Shown here one piece after another: positions 10,421 through 19,562 of a stretch of 64,000 nucleotides of DNA. Each line of letters opens with the position of its first letter. The first letter of the stretch is position 1. Where the stretch lies: positions 1,054,001-1,118,000 of the forward strand of contig NZ_CP063657.1 in assembly GCF_015209745.1 (NCBI RefSeq), in the 5' to 3' direction. This DNA comes from Lysobacter avium. GTDB lineage: Bacteria > Pseudomonadota > Gammaproteobacteria > Xanthomonadales > Xanthomonadaceae. A program made the position numbers and the translations under genes. Under the pieces are notes generated by a model. It was not told where the DNA came from. It did not search any database and was given only the letters and a program-made list of their open reading frames with translations.

Positions 10421-12642
10421 TGCCGGCCCTCGCGTTGCAGTGCGTCCAGATAGGCGTCGCCGGACTCACCCGCGGCCGACCGCTCCGACGCCGCGGCGGG
10501 TGGCCGTGTCACCAGCGGCCACAGCGCACCGCGCAGGCGCGCACGGCATTTGCGGCAAGCCGGGTCGCGGCGTACTTCGGCGATGGCCGCTGCCAGCTGG
10601 AGCGGATCCGCGTCAGCGACATCCTGCGAGTCGACCCAGCGAGCAAGCTCGTCGAGGTCGAGGTCGAGGTCGAGGTCGGGGCCTGCGGCGCCGGGCGTTG
10701 GCGACAGCGCACGCCAGGCATCCACGGCGGTCGGATCGGGCGCGGTTGCAGGATGCAGTGGATCGCGACGACTGACAATGCCGCTGCGGTCACCGCTCAG
10801 GCGCCGGCCGGGATCGATCGGCGGCACCTGGCTGCCCACGCGCGGCAGGTAGATGCGCTCGGCTTCCTGCACCTGCTTGATGAGTTCCAATGCCCGGTGT
10901 GCGAAGGGCAGCGCGCGGTCCGGCTCACTCTGGCGAAGCTTGAGTTCTGACTGCCACATCTCGTTGAGCGCGGATCGCAACAGTTCGCGGGTTGCGGGAT
11001 CCAGCAGGGTCGCCGCCTCCGCATGGTCGTGGGTGTGGCCGAACTGCTCGAGCACGGCGGCTTCCTCACCAAAGGTCGGCTGGCGCTGGATCCCCCCGGC
11101 GTGGTCGTGCCCGTCTGCGTCTTCGGCCACATGGGCGGGATCCGGCGCTGGTGCCGGCGCCGGTGCCTCCGATGCGACTTCAATCGGCAGGTCGGTCTGG
11201 TGCACGTCCTGGGCGTCGTTGGCGGGAAGCAGTTGCGGCGTGCCTCCGGTTTCCTCTCCGAGGAACTGGCCGTATCGAAGGCGAAGCAGCCGCTGGTCCA
11301 CGCCGATGCGGTCTGACCGTTCCAGGTAGCGGTCGGCCGCCAGCCGCGGCTTCTCCTTCAGCAGCGCCTCCGCGTCGATGATGATCTGGCGCTGGCTGCG
11401 GAAGTAGGCCGGCATGACCCGCTTGACCTGGCCGTCCAGGTCGGCGGACTCGACCACCGGCGGCGCCGGCCAGCGCAGGATGTAACTGGGGCTCACAACG
11501 GTGTGCGGCGACGGCGTTCGCCGGTCACTGACGCTGAGCCGCACGATCAGGTCCTCACCGGCGACCATGCCCAAAGGGGCGAGCGCGATCTGGTGGGCAT
11601 AGCGCATCTGCTTGGGGCCGCCTCGACCGCGCAAGGTGATCGTCTGCTGGCGGGTGGTGATGTTCTCGCCGCTGCCTACGGTCCGGGTGATGCTCAACTC
11701 GGCGGAGGGAGACAATCCGTAGTCATCGCTGGCCTCGAATTCGAGCGCCCACTGGCTTTGCCCGGACGCCGCCATCGTCAGGGTTTGCAGCGGTTTCAGC
11801 ACTCGCAACTCGGGTGGCTTGTCGAGGATCACGTCGATCCGGTTCTCGCCGGCCTGTGCCGCCGGCAGCGGGTGCTCCAGTTGCAGGTGATACACGGCAG
11901 GGCGATCGATGCGGCGACGGCCAACCCAGGCGTCGCCCTCGCGCTCGAGCGCGAGCCGCTCGCCGTCGTGGAAAACCAGTTCGACCTGTCGCGGCATCGG
12001 CGCGAAGCGCAGGGTCCATTGCAGGACGGAGCCTTCGGGTACCGTCGCGGCGAGGGTATCGATATTGGTTGCAGCCACGCCGGTGTAGGCGGGCGGTTGG
12101 ATGTCGATGCTCACGCCAGTCAGTTGCGCGGGACGGTCGGGCGACGCGCGCTCGGGGCCGGGAGTGCTGGCGGTGGAGGCGTCCTGCTGTGGCTCCGGAT
12201 AGAAGACCACCGCGCCTGCGAGCGCGGCGGCTAGCGCGCCCCAGAGCAGCAGGCGGCGGTGTCGCCACTCCGCCCGCAGGTCGATCTGCGGGCCGTCCTG
12301 CACCCGTTGCCGCAGGCGCTGCTGTTGCAAATGCTCCAGGGGGTTGGTCGCGGGCCGATGCGGGAACAGCAGGTCCGCGCTGTCTTCCATGTCGCGCCGC
12401 CGTGCGTTGAGCGTCCGCGCCAGCCAGCGTTCGTCGAACGCGCGTCCCACCTGCCAGGCGTGCCAGAGCGCGACCAGCGCGATCGCGGCAAGCACCAGGA
12501 TCGACCAGGCCGCCGCATTGACCCGCCAGGCGACGGCGGCTGCAAGCAGCAGCCACGGCAGTGCCGACAGTGCGGCCTGGAGGCGGGCGCTCCGTGCCGC
12601 AGCCTCACGTGCGCGCCGCAGGCGGGTGTCGGCCGCGCTCAT
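10417..12642 (-). CDS. DUF4175-like large membrane-anchored protein
   Basis: A 741-residue protein. Two hydrophobic segments lie near residues 22-55 and a third near 131-147. An Ig-like beta domain (SIDIQPPAYTGV) and a sandwich domain (FEASDDYGLSPSAELSI) follow, then a long helical C-terminal half. This layout matches the DUF4175 family found beside MoxR, DUF58 and BatA genes. Oddities are a histidine-rich segment (GHDHAGG and FGHTHDHAEA), a (DL)4 run encoded by a 6-base repeat, and a late CRKC pair. ATG 12642 overlaps the BatA-like stop by ATGA. The frame upstream to 13035 is a shadow. Function is unknown; by context it is part of the MoxR-linked envelope complex. Confidence 0.72.
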   Translation of the reverse strand: MSAADTRLRRAREAAARSARLQAALSALPWLLLAAAVAWRVNAAAWSILVLAAIALVALWHAWQVGRAFDERWLARTLNARRRDMEDSADLLFPHRPATNPLEHLQQQRLRQRVQDGPQIDLRAEWRHRRLLLWGALAAALAGAVVFYPEPQQDASTASTPGPERASPDRPAQLTGVSIDIQPPAYTGVAATNIDTLAATVPEGSVLQWTLRFAPMPRQVELVFHDGERLALEREGDAWVGRRRIDRPAVYHLQLEHPLPAAQAGENRIDVILDKPPELRVLKPLQTLTMAASGQSQWALEFEASDDYGLSPSAELSITRTVGSGENITTRQQTITLRGRGGPKQMRYAHQIALAPLGMVAGEDLIVRLSVSDRRTPSPHTVVSPSYILRWPAPPVVESADLDGQVKRVMPAYFRSQRQIIIDAEALLKEKPRLAADRYLERSDRIGVDQRLLRLRYGQFLGEETGGTPQLLPANDAQDVHQTDLPIEVASEAPAPAPAPDPAHVAEDADGHDHAGGIQRQPTFGEEAAVLEQFGHTHDHAEAATLLDPATRELLRSALNEMWQSELKLRQSEPDRALPFAHRALELIKQVQEAERIYLPRVGSQVPPIDPGRRLSGDRSGIVSRRDPLHPATAPDPTAVDAWRALSPTPGAAGPDLDLDLDLDELARWVDSQDVADADPLQLAAAIAEVRRDPACRKCRARLRGALWPLVTRPPAAASERSAAGESGDAYLDALQREGRQ
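10651..10677. repeat. 6-base tandem repeat (GTCGAG), about 4.5 copies
   Basis: Four perfect GTCGAG units plus GTC lie inside the DUF4175-like gene, coding for an alternating Asp-Leu run on the minus strand. Copy-number change would keep the reading frame, altering only the length of the acidic run. Confidence 0.85.
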
Positions 12643-13853
12643 GCAGCCGTCCTGCGGCGCGGGCCATTGGCCATCCATCGCTCGACGAGAAACATCAGGG
12701 CGATCAGCCCGGCCAACGGCGGCGCAAGCGGGCGGGGGGCGTCCGGGTAGGGCGTCGCGCCCACGCGCGGGGCGTGCGCCTTGGCATCGAGCCAGGCCGG
12801 CTGTGGCGGTGCCTCGGCGAACAAGGCAGCCAGGTGCTCGGGAAAGTCCGGCTCCAGCAGCATCGGCATCCCGGCGGGAGAAAGTTCGTGCTCCAGCCGC
12901 ATCAGGCGGCCACTCCCCAGACGGGTCCCGCGCGCAAGCGGGCCGGTGGCATCGCGCCAGATGACGGGCGCACCCGCCAGCTCCGGTGCGATGGCACCCG
13001 CTGCAAGCAGAGCATCGCCGCCCCCGGCAACCCACTGGCGAACCGCATCGGGCAGCGGGCCAGGCACCAGCCAGGCCAGACGGGACCCCGCGAGGGGCGT
13101 GGAATCAGTCGCGACGGTCACTGCCGCCTCAGCGTCGTCCTCACCCGCCGAACCGCCGCCGCGCGCCACCTGCCATGCGGCGCCGGCGGCGCGCAGATAC
13201 TTGAGCCCTTCCGGGTGCTCCGGCGCGTAGCGGACCATCAGCGTCGGTATGGGCGCCCGGGTGTCGGTGGCGACCTGTCCGGTGGACGGCGGTACGGCGT
13301 CGGGGACAACGCGCCAGTCGACCGTGCGGCTGAGGACGGGCCGTTCCGCATCGGCGCCGGTGATGACCGGTGGTACCAGCACGGTCAGTGGCGTGCCGGC
13401 GGGCAGGCTCGCGTCGAACTCGCGTAACAGGCTGGACAGGGACGCCTGGTCCGGGGCTGGCAGTTCCGGCACTTTCGCGCCGGCATCGTCCATCGTTGGA
13501 AAGCCGGGCGCCAGTCGTTGCCAACGCGCGTCGGTCAAGCCACTGTCGCGGAGAAAGGACGTGACGTCGACGCCGGGCGCCACCAGCACACGCGGCGTGC
13601 GGTCCGGGCGCCCGAACAGTACCGGCTCGGCGATCAGCAAGGCCAGCGCCGCCAGCATCAGCAGGCGCAGCAGCAACAGGGGGGTTTCATCGAGGCGGTG
13701 CTTGCGTCGCGGTTGCGGCTTTGCCTGCAGCCAGCGCAGGGCGGCGAACACCACCACGCGCTGTTCGCTGCGTCGGGCCAGATGCACCAGCACAGGCAGC
13801 AGCAGCGATGCCAACGCCGCCAGCCCCAGCGGCAACATGAGCGACAGCGTCAT
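12639..13853 (-). CDS. BatA-type (aerotolerance N-terminal domain) membrane protein
   Basis: A 404-residue protein that opens with the BatA N-terminal module: a transmembrane helix (residues 5-25), the HLARRSEQRVVVFAALRWL segment, then a second helix at about 58-75. A soluble, probably periplasmic domain follows, and a final hydrophobic segment lies close to the basic C terminus. BatA-type proteins accompany MoxR ATPases and DUF58 proteins and are thought to act as membrane partners of the chaperone. No VWA MIDAS motif (DxSxS) is visible, unlike true BatA. ATGA overlaps link it to DUF58 upstream and to the DUF4175-like gene downstream. Confidence 0.82.
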   Translation of the reverse strand: MTLSLMLPLGLAALASLLLPVLVHLARRSEQRVVVFAALRWLQAKPQPRRKHRLDETPLLLLRLLMLAALALLIAEPVLFGRPDRTPRVLVAPGVDVTSFLRDSGLTDARWQRLAPGFPTMDDAGAKVPELPAPDQASLSSLLREFDASLPAGTPLTVLVPPVITGADAERPVLSRTVDWRVVPDAVPPSTGQVATDTRAPIPTLMVRYAPEHPEGLKYLRAAGAAWQVARGGGSAGEDDAEAAVTVATDSTPLAGSRLAWLVPGPLPDAVRQWVAGGGDALLAAGAIAPELAGAPVIWRDATGPLARGTRLGSGRLMRLEHELSPAGMPMLLEPDFPEHLAALFAEAPPQPAWLDAKAHAPRVGATPYPDAPRPLAPPLAGLIALMFLVERWMANGPRRRTAA

Positions 13854-14755
13854 GCTACGCGGCCAGCGCTGAACAGCCGTCGCAGCGGGAGGTCGAGCGG
13901 CTCGTCGAGCACGTATTCGACGTGGCGGATACCGCCGGCGGCGAGGCGTTTGGCGAGGGCGGCGCGCGCCGCGGCGAAGCGGGCGATGAAGCCGTCGCGC
14001 GCGGCGGCACCGTCGGCGATCAACTCCTCACCGGTTTCCGGATCGCGGAAACGATGACCGCCAAGGAACGGGAAGTCACGCTCCTCGGTGGTGAGGATCT
14101 GCAGGTTCAATACGTCGCGGCGGGCCGCGGCAAGGCGCTCGACCAGGCGTACGACGTCCTCATCAAAGGTGTCGCCCAGGAACACGACCAGGCTGCGGGC
14201 AGCCACGTGCTCCCATAGCGGTCGCAGCCGCGCTTCGTCCGGCCACGCGCCGGCAGCCGCCAGACGGCGGAGTTCCAGCACGCATCGATCGCGATGGCGT
14301 GCGCCGGCGCCCAGCCCGGAAACCCGCAAGCCCTCACCGCCGATCATGGCCAGGCCAAAGCGGTCGCCCTGGCGCAGGGCCACTTCGATCAGGCACGCGG
14401 CGAGTGTCCTGGCCGCGTCAAGGCGCGACCACCCGATACGCGCGCGGTCCTCCTGCGCCATCGACGCGCTGGTGTCGATCAGGATCCAAAGGTCCAGCGG
14501 GCTGTCACGCTCGGACTCACGGACAAAGAAGCGGTCCGAACGCGCATAGAGTTTCCAGTCGACCTGGCGCAGCTCGTCGCCGGGCTCGTACGCGCGGTAC
14601 TGGGAAAACTCCAGCCCGGCGCCACGGTTCTGGCTTTGGTGCAGGCCGAAGCCCTGCGGGCCTGCCGCCTGGCGCGCCGAGATCTGGATGCCTTTCAGCC
14701 GCGCACGCAGTTGCGGCGGAATCAGGTCGGGCGCGGCGGCAGGTGAGGTGGCCAC
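13850..14755 (-). CDS. DUF58 domain protein (MoxR partner, VWA-like)
   Basis: A 301-residue soluble protein. The DUF58 signature is clear: GLEFSQYRAYEPGDELRQVDWKLYARSDRFFVRE, read here in two parts, followed by LWILIDTSASM, a degenerate VWA MIDAS motif. DUF58 proteins are almost always encoded next to MoxR ATPases and are thought to be their adaptor or substrate. Start is GTG 14755, 11 bases after the MoxR stop. Its stop overlaps the next ATG. Confidence 0.92.
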   Translation of the reverse strand: MATSPAAAPDLIPPQLRARLKGIQISARQAAGPQGFGLHQSQNRGAGLEFSQYRAYEPGDELRQVDWKLYARSDRFFVRESERDSPLDLWILIDTSASMAQEDRARIGWSRLDAARTLAACLIEVALRQGDRFGLAMIGGEGLRVSGLGAGARHRDRCVLELRRLAAAGAWPDEARLRPLWEHVAARSLVVFLGDTFDEDVVRLVERLAAARRDVLNLQILTTEERDFPFLGGHRFRDPETGEELIADGAAARDGFIARFAAARAALAKRLAAGGIRHVEYVLDEPLDLPLRRLFSAGRVA

Positions 14756-14766
14756 GGGATCGCGAC

Positions 14767-15765
<999 letters not shown>

Positions 15766-15780
15766 GGGGGTCTCGTTGGT

Positions 15781-16503
15781 TCACGCGGTCAGCGCGTAGA
15801 TCACGATGTTGACCGCAAGCTTGGTGTTGTCTTCAGCCAGAAAGCGCCGGTTGCGCCAGTCGTAGTCCCACTCGCAACCGTAGTCCTTGTTGCTGTAGAG
15901 CACGCCGAGGCGGCCGTTGACCTCGATGCCCTTGAGGTAGTCGTGGACCAGGTCGTCGCCCCAGCCGTTGAGCTCGAAGGTCGTGGCGGGCGGGCCGTCC
16001 TTGAACATGAAGAAGCTGCGGTACAGGGCATGGCTGTTGGGCAGCTTTTTCATCGCCGACTTGCCGAAGATCGAGGCCATCTGCGCCTCGAACGATCGGG
16101 CGAACAGGCCGTCGATGTCGTGGTTGCAGTCATCGACGAAGACGAACCCGCCGTTGCGCACGTATTGCTCGAAGTTGCGACGCTCGGCCGGGTTGAACTC
16201 GACCAGCTTGTGTCCGGCGAGGTAGCAGAACGGCGCCATCAGCATTTTCGGATCGGCCAGGTCGAGCACGTGCTCCTTCGGGTCGACGCGAAGGCTGGTG
16301 TAGTCGATCAGCGAGGTCAGCACATTGGACGGCATGCGTTCGTCGACGTCCCAGTCACCCGACTCGTAGCGCAGGCGGGTGAACCAGAAGTCGTAATTCG
16401 TGGTCTGCGCGCCGGTGGCGAACGGCAGCGGGCCGAGCAGGGCGCCCGCAGCGGCCGCACCGAACATGCGCAGGAAATGCCGGCGACCGGCGACGCTGCT
16501 CAT
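15781..16503 (-). CDS. DUF4159 domain protein with Tat-type signal
   Basis: A 240-residue protein beginning with a twin-arginine type signal (GRRHFLRMF followed by a small-residue hydrophobic stretch ending near FATGAQ), so probably exported folded. The rest matches DUF4159: FWFTRLRYESGDWD, the DPKMLMAPFCYLAGH core, a GGFVFVDDCNHD strand, and the closing block with GWGDD and NKDYG. The DUF4159 fold resembles class-I glutamine amidotransferases but no enzymatic role is known. It sits between TldE-like and MoxR genes with short spacers (36 and 15 bases). Confidence 0.87.
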   Translation of the reverse strand: MSSVAGRRHFLRMFGAAAAGALLGPLPFATGAQTTNYDFWFTRLRYESGDWDVDERMPSNVLTSLIDYTSLRVDPKEHVLDLADPKMLMAPFCYLAGHKLVEFNPAERRNFEQYVRNGGFVFVDDCNHDIDGLFARSFEAQMASIFGKSAMKKLPNSHALYRSFFMFKDGPPATTFELNGWGDDLVHDYLKGIEVNGRLGVLYSNKDYGCEWDYDWRNRRFLAEDNTKLAVNIVIYALTA

Positions 16504-16539
16504 CCCGTCAACACGGGCGATGAAGCGCCGCGAACACCG

Positions 16540-17874
16540 CTAGACCGCGTCCGAGAGCGACGTGAAGGTGAAGTCGCGCAGCTTCATCGGCGGGATCATC
16601 ATCACCATGTCCGACTCATCGCCGGCCACGCGGACCGGCCTCCCAAGCTCGTCGATGTTGTTGAGCATGATCACCGGCGATTCGTTGAAGCGGAAATTCT
16701 TGACCGGGTATTTGATCTCGCCGTTCTCGATGTAGAAGGTGCCGTCGCGGGTCAGCCCGGTCAGCAACACGGTCTGCGGATCGACCATGCGGATGTACCA
16801 GGTCCGGGTGACCAGGATGCCGCGCTGGGTTTCCCGCACCAGGTCGCCGGTGGACTTGGTCCCGCCGGCCACCAGCAGGTTGCCGGGCCGGCCGACCGCA
16901 CGCTTGCCCTGCTGCCTGGCCCAGAAGCGCGAGTACTGCAGGTTGGCGATCTTGCCGTCCTTGACCAGCGCCATCTTCTCGCGCGGCAGGCCCTCCTCGT
17001 CCCAGGGCAGGACCGCGGCTTCGGGGTTCCACGGGTCGGAGCTGATGTTCACGCGCGGGTCGTAGACCTGCTCGCCGAGCTTGTTGCCGCCGCCCTTTTT
17101 GGACAGGAAGCTGCGGCCCTCGTCGGCCTGGCGCGCATCGAAGAACCGCATCATGAACGACACCAGGCCAGCCGCGGCAGCAGGCTCCAGGATCACCGTG
17201 TACTTGCCCGGCTCCAGCGCCTTGGCACCCGACGAGCTGCGCGCCTTGCGGATCGCGGTCTGGATGTCATTGCCCACGTTGAAGTCGCTGACATCGGCCA
17301 GGTTGCGTCCGACCCAGCCCGAACCGGTGCCGTCCTCGGTGCGCACGGTGCAGGTGTAATCCATCGCAGCGGCCTTCTGGTAGGCGAAGTTGCCCTTGCT
17401 GTTGGCCATCGCGGAGAAGCGCTGGCCATCGTTGAGGAAGCCGGCGGCAACCAGATTCTCCGCCTTGCTGGGCGCGATCGAATCGGCCGCGACCTGGGCC
17501 CGGTACTCGGGCGTGATCGCCGCTGTCGCCGCGTTGAAGGTCGGGCTTGGCTTGTACTGCTGTTTGTCGACGGCGGGAACGAACTCGGGGTTTTCCGGGG
17601 CCAGCTTGGCCAGCTCTTCGGCGCGCTGCACCACGCGCTTCAACGCCGCGTCGTCGAACTCGTTGATCGTCGCAGTGCCGACCCGCTTGCCGAACGCCAC
17701 CTGCACGCCCAGATCGGTGTTGCTGACCACGCCGCTGGTGGAGATATTGTTCAGCGCGAAGCGGACGTTGCCGTCGATCGCGCCGGTCAGTGTCGCCGTG
17801 CACTCGTCGGCCGTCGACAGGGCGATGACCTTGTCGAGGATCGCCTTGGCTTCCTGTTCGGTGAACATACCCAT
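16540..17874 (-). CDS. TldE/PmbA-like metalloprotease partner subunit
   Basis: A 444-residue member of the TldD/PmbA (peptidase U62) family. The HExxxH zinc motif found in TldD is absent; the matching region reads ILEPAAAAGLVSFMMRFFDAR. This is the pattern of TldE/PmbA, the non-catalytic half of the TldD-TldE heterodimer. That complex cleaves unfolded or leader peptides, for example in microcin B17 maturation. No signal peptide is visible (N terminus MGMFTEQEAKAIL), in contrast to the two TldD-like proteins encoded just upstream. Spacing is 34 bases from the TldD gene and 36 to DUF4159. Confidence 0.87.
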   Translation of the reverse strand: MGMFTEQEAKAILDKVIALSTADECTATLTGAIDGNVRFALNNISTSGVVSNTDLGVQVAFGKRVGTATINEFDDAALKRVVQRAEELAKLAPENPEFVPAVDKQQYKPSPTFNAATAAITPEYRAQVAADSIAPSKAENLVAAGFLNDGQRFSAMANSKGNFAYQKAAAMDYTCTVRTEDGTGSGWVGRNLADVSDFNVGNDIQTAIRKARSSSGAKALEPGKYTVILEPAAAAGLVSFMMRFFDARQADEGRSFLSKKGGGNKLGEQVYDPRVNISSDPWNPEAAVLPWDEEGLPREKMALVKDGKIANLQYSRFWARQQGKRAVGRPGNLLVAGGTKSTGDLVRETQRGILVTRTWYIRMVDPQTVLLTGLTRDGTFYIENGEIKYPVKNFRFNESPVIMLNNIDELGRPVRVAGDESDMVMMIPPMKLRDFTFTSLSDAV

Positions 17875-17908
17875 CTGTGCAACTCCTGATTGGTGCGTGC
17901 CTGGCTTC

Positions 17909-19546
17909 TCAGCCGAGGTTGCGTGCCGTGTTGATGACGTTGATGCCGTCGAAGCGGGTGGTGCTGGATCCGTGTGAGACGGCCGATACCTGCGAGGGCT
18001 GGCCCTTGCCGTCGAAGAACGACCCGCCCAGGCGGTAGTCGCGCTGATCGCAGGTGGCCGAGCACGCGTTCCAGAATTCCGGCGTGCGGATCTGGTACGC
18101 CACGTCCTCGATCATGTGGGTGACCTGGCCGTCCTTGATCTCATAGAACAGCTGGCCGCCGAACTGGGCGTTGTAGCGCTGCTGGTCGATGGAGTAGGAG
18201 CCACGCCCGAAGATGTAGATCCCGTCGTCGATGTCCTTGATCATCTGCGCCGGCGACAGCTCGGACTTGCCGGCCGCCAGCGAGACGTTGGGCATGCGCT
18301 GGAACTGCACGCTCGACCACGAATCGGCGTAGGAGCAACCGTGCGAGCGCTCTTCGTCGATGATGTGGGCCTGGTCGCGGGTGGCCTGGTAATTGACCAG
18401 CACGCCGTCCTCGACGAGGTTCCAGCGCTTCGCCGCCACGCCCTCGTCATCGAAGCCGATCGCGCCGAGCGAGTGCGGCTGGGTCCGGTCGGCGACGAAG
18501 GTCACCTGGTCGCTGCCGTAGCGGTAATCGCCCGAGCGCCACTTGTCGAGCGTGGCGAAGCTGGTGCCGGCGTAGTTGGCCTCGTAGCCGAGCACGCGGT
18601 CGAGCTCCAGCGGATGACCGACCGATTCATGGATGGTGAGGAACAGGTTGCTGGGGTCCAGCACGAGGTCGTACTTGCCCGGTTTGACCGACGGCGCCTT
18701 GAGTTTCGCCCTGGCATCGCGCGCCGCGGCCGCGGCGTCGGCGACGATGTCGTAGGAATCCGAGTACATCACCACGCCGCCGGGCAACTCGAAGCGGTGC
18801 TGCGGCTTCGGGTCGAGGAATTCATAGCCCATCCCCATCGGCGAGGACAGCCCGTCGCGGCTGCGGAACTTGCCGCTGGCCTTGTCAATCGCGGTGACCG
18901 TGAATGGGGTCCAGATGCGATGCATGTCCTGGTCGATGTAGGAGCCATCGGTGGAGGCGAAGTATTTCTGCTCGTTGACCTGGAACATCCGCGAGGCGAC
19001 GAAGCTCGCACCGGCGGCGGTCGCCGCGGCATTGGCGGACATCAGCAGCTCGACCTTGTCCTTGATCGGTACTTCCATCGCGTTGCGCTGGATCGGCGTC
19101 GCCCAGCTGACCTCGCCGACCCCGCGGGTGGGGGCCAACTGCACGGGTTCGGTGATCGCGCCGGCATTGGCCTTCGCGATCGCCAGCGCCTGCCGGGTCG
19201 CCTCGGCTACCGCATCGGTACCGAGCTGGTTGGTGGCGGCAAAACCCCAGGCGCCGTTGGCCAGCACGCGGATGCCGACGCCGGTCGATTCGGTATTGAC
19301 GACGTTCTCGACCTTGTCTTCGCGGGTCGTGATGAACTGGCGCAGGTAGCGCCCGATGCGCACGTCGCAGTAGCTCGCGCCGCCGGCTTTGGCGGCATCC
19401 AGCGCGGTGTCGGCCAGGCGCTTCTTCAAGGCGGCATCGATACCGCCGGTCAGCTCCTCGGCGGCAATGGCCCGGCCGAACGCGGGCAGCAACAGCAGCC
19501 CGAGCCCTGCGCTGGAGGCCTTGAGGAAATCGCGGCGGTGCATCAT
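17909..19546 (-). CDS. TldD-like metalloprotease with Tat-type signal (copy 1)
   Basis: A 545-residue TldD-family protein. The zinc motif HESVGHPLELDRVLG is present in the centre. The usual C-terminal GTCGKxGQ zinc-cysteine loop appears here as GGSFFDGKGQP with no cysteine, although a CSATC pair lies about ten residues earlier. The N terminus (HRRDFLKASSAGLGLLLLP ending near AIA) is a twin-arginine signal, so the protein should be exported; E. coli TldD is cytosolic. It closely resembles the next gene upstream over its full length and clearly arose by tandem duplication. Spacing to that gene is 16 bases. Confidence 0.9.
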   Translation of the reverse strand: MMHRRDFLKASSAGLGLLLLPAFGRAIAAEELTGGIDAALKKRLADTALDAAKAGGASYCDVRIGRYLRQFITTREDKVENVVNTESTGVGIRVLANGAWGFAATNQLGTDAVAEATRQALAIAKANAGAITEPVQLAPTRGVGEVSWATPIQRNAMEVPIKDKVELLMSANAAATAAGASFVASRMFQVNEQKYFASTDGSYIDQDMHRIWTPFTVTAIDKASGKFRSRDGLSSPMGMGYEFLDPKPQHRFELPGGVVMYSDSYDIVADAAAAARDARAKLKAPSVKPGKYDLVLDPSNLFLTIHESVGHPLELDRVLGYEANYAGTSFATLDKWRSGDYRYGSDQVTFVADRTQPHSLGAIGFDDEGVAAKRWNLVEDGVLVNYQATRDQAHIIDEERSHGCSYADSWSSVQFQRMPNVSLAAGKSELSPAQMIKDIDDGIYIFGRGSYSIDQQRYNAQFGGQLFYEIKDGQVTHMIEDVAYQIRTPEFWNACSATCDQRDYRLGGSFFDGKGQPSQVSAVSHGSSTTRFDGINVINTARNLG

Positions 19547-19562
19547 CGCTCGTGCCCTTCCA

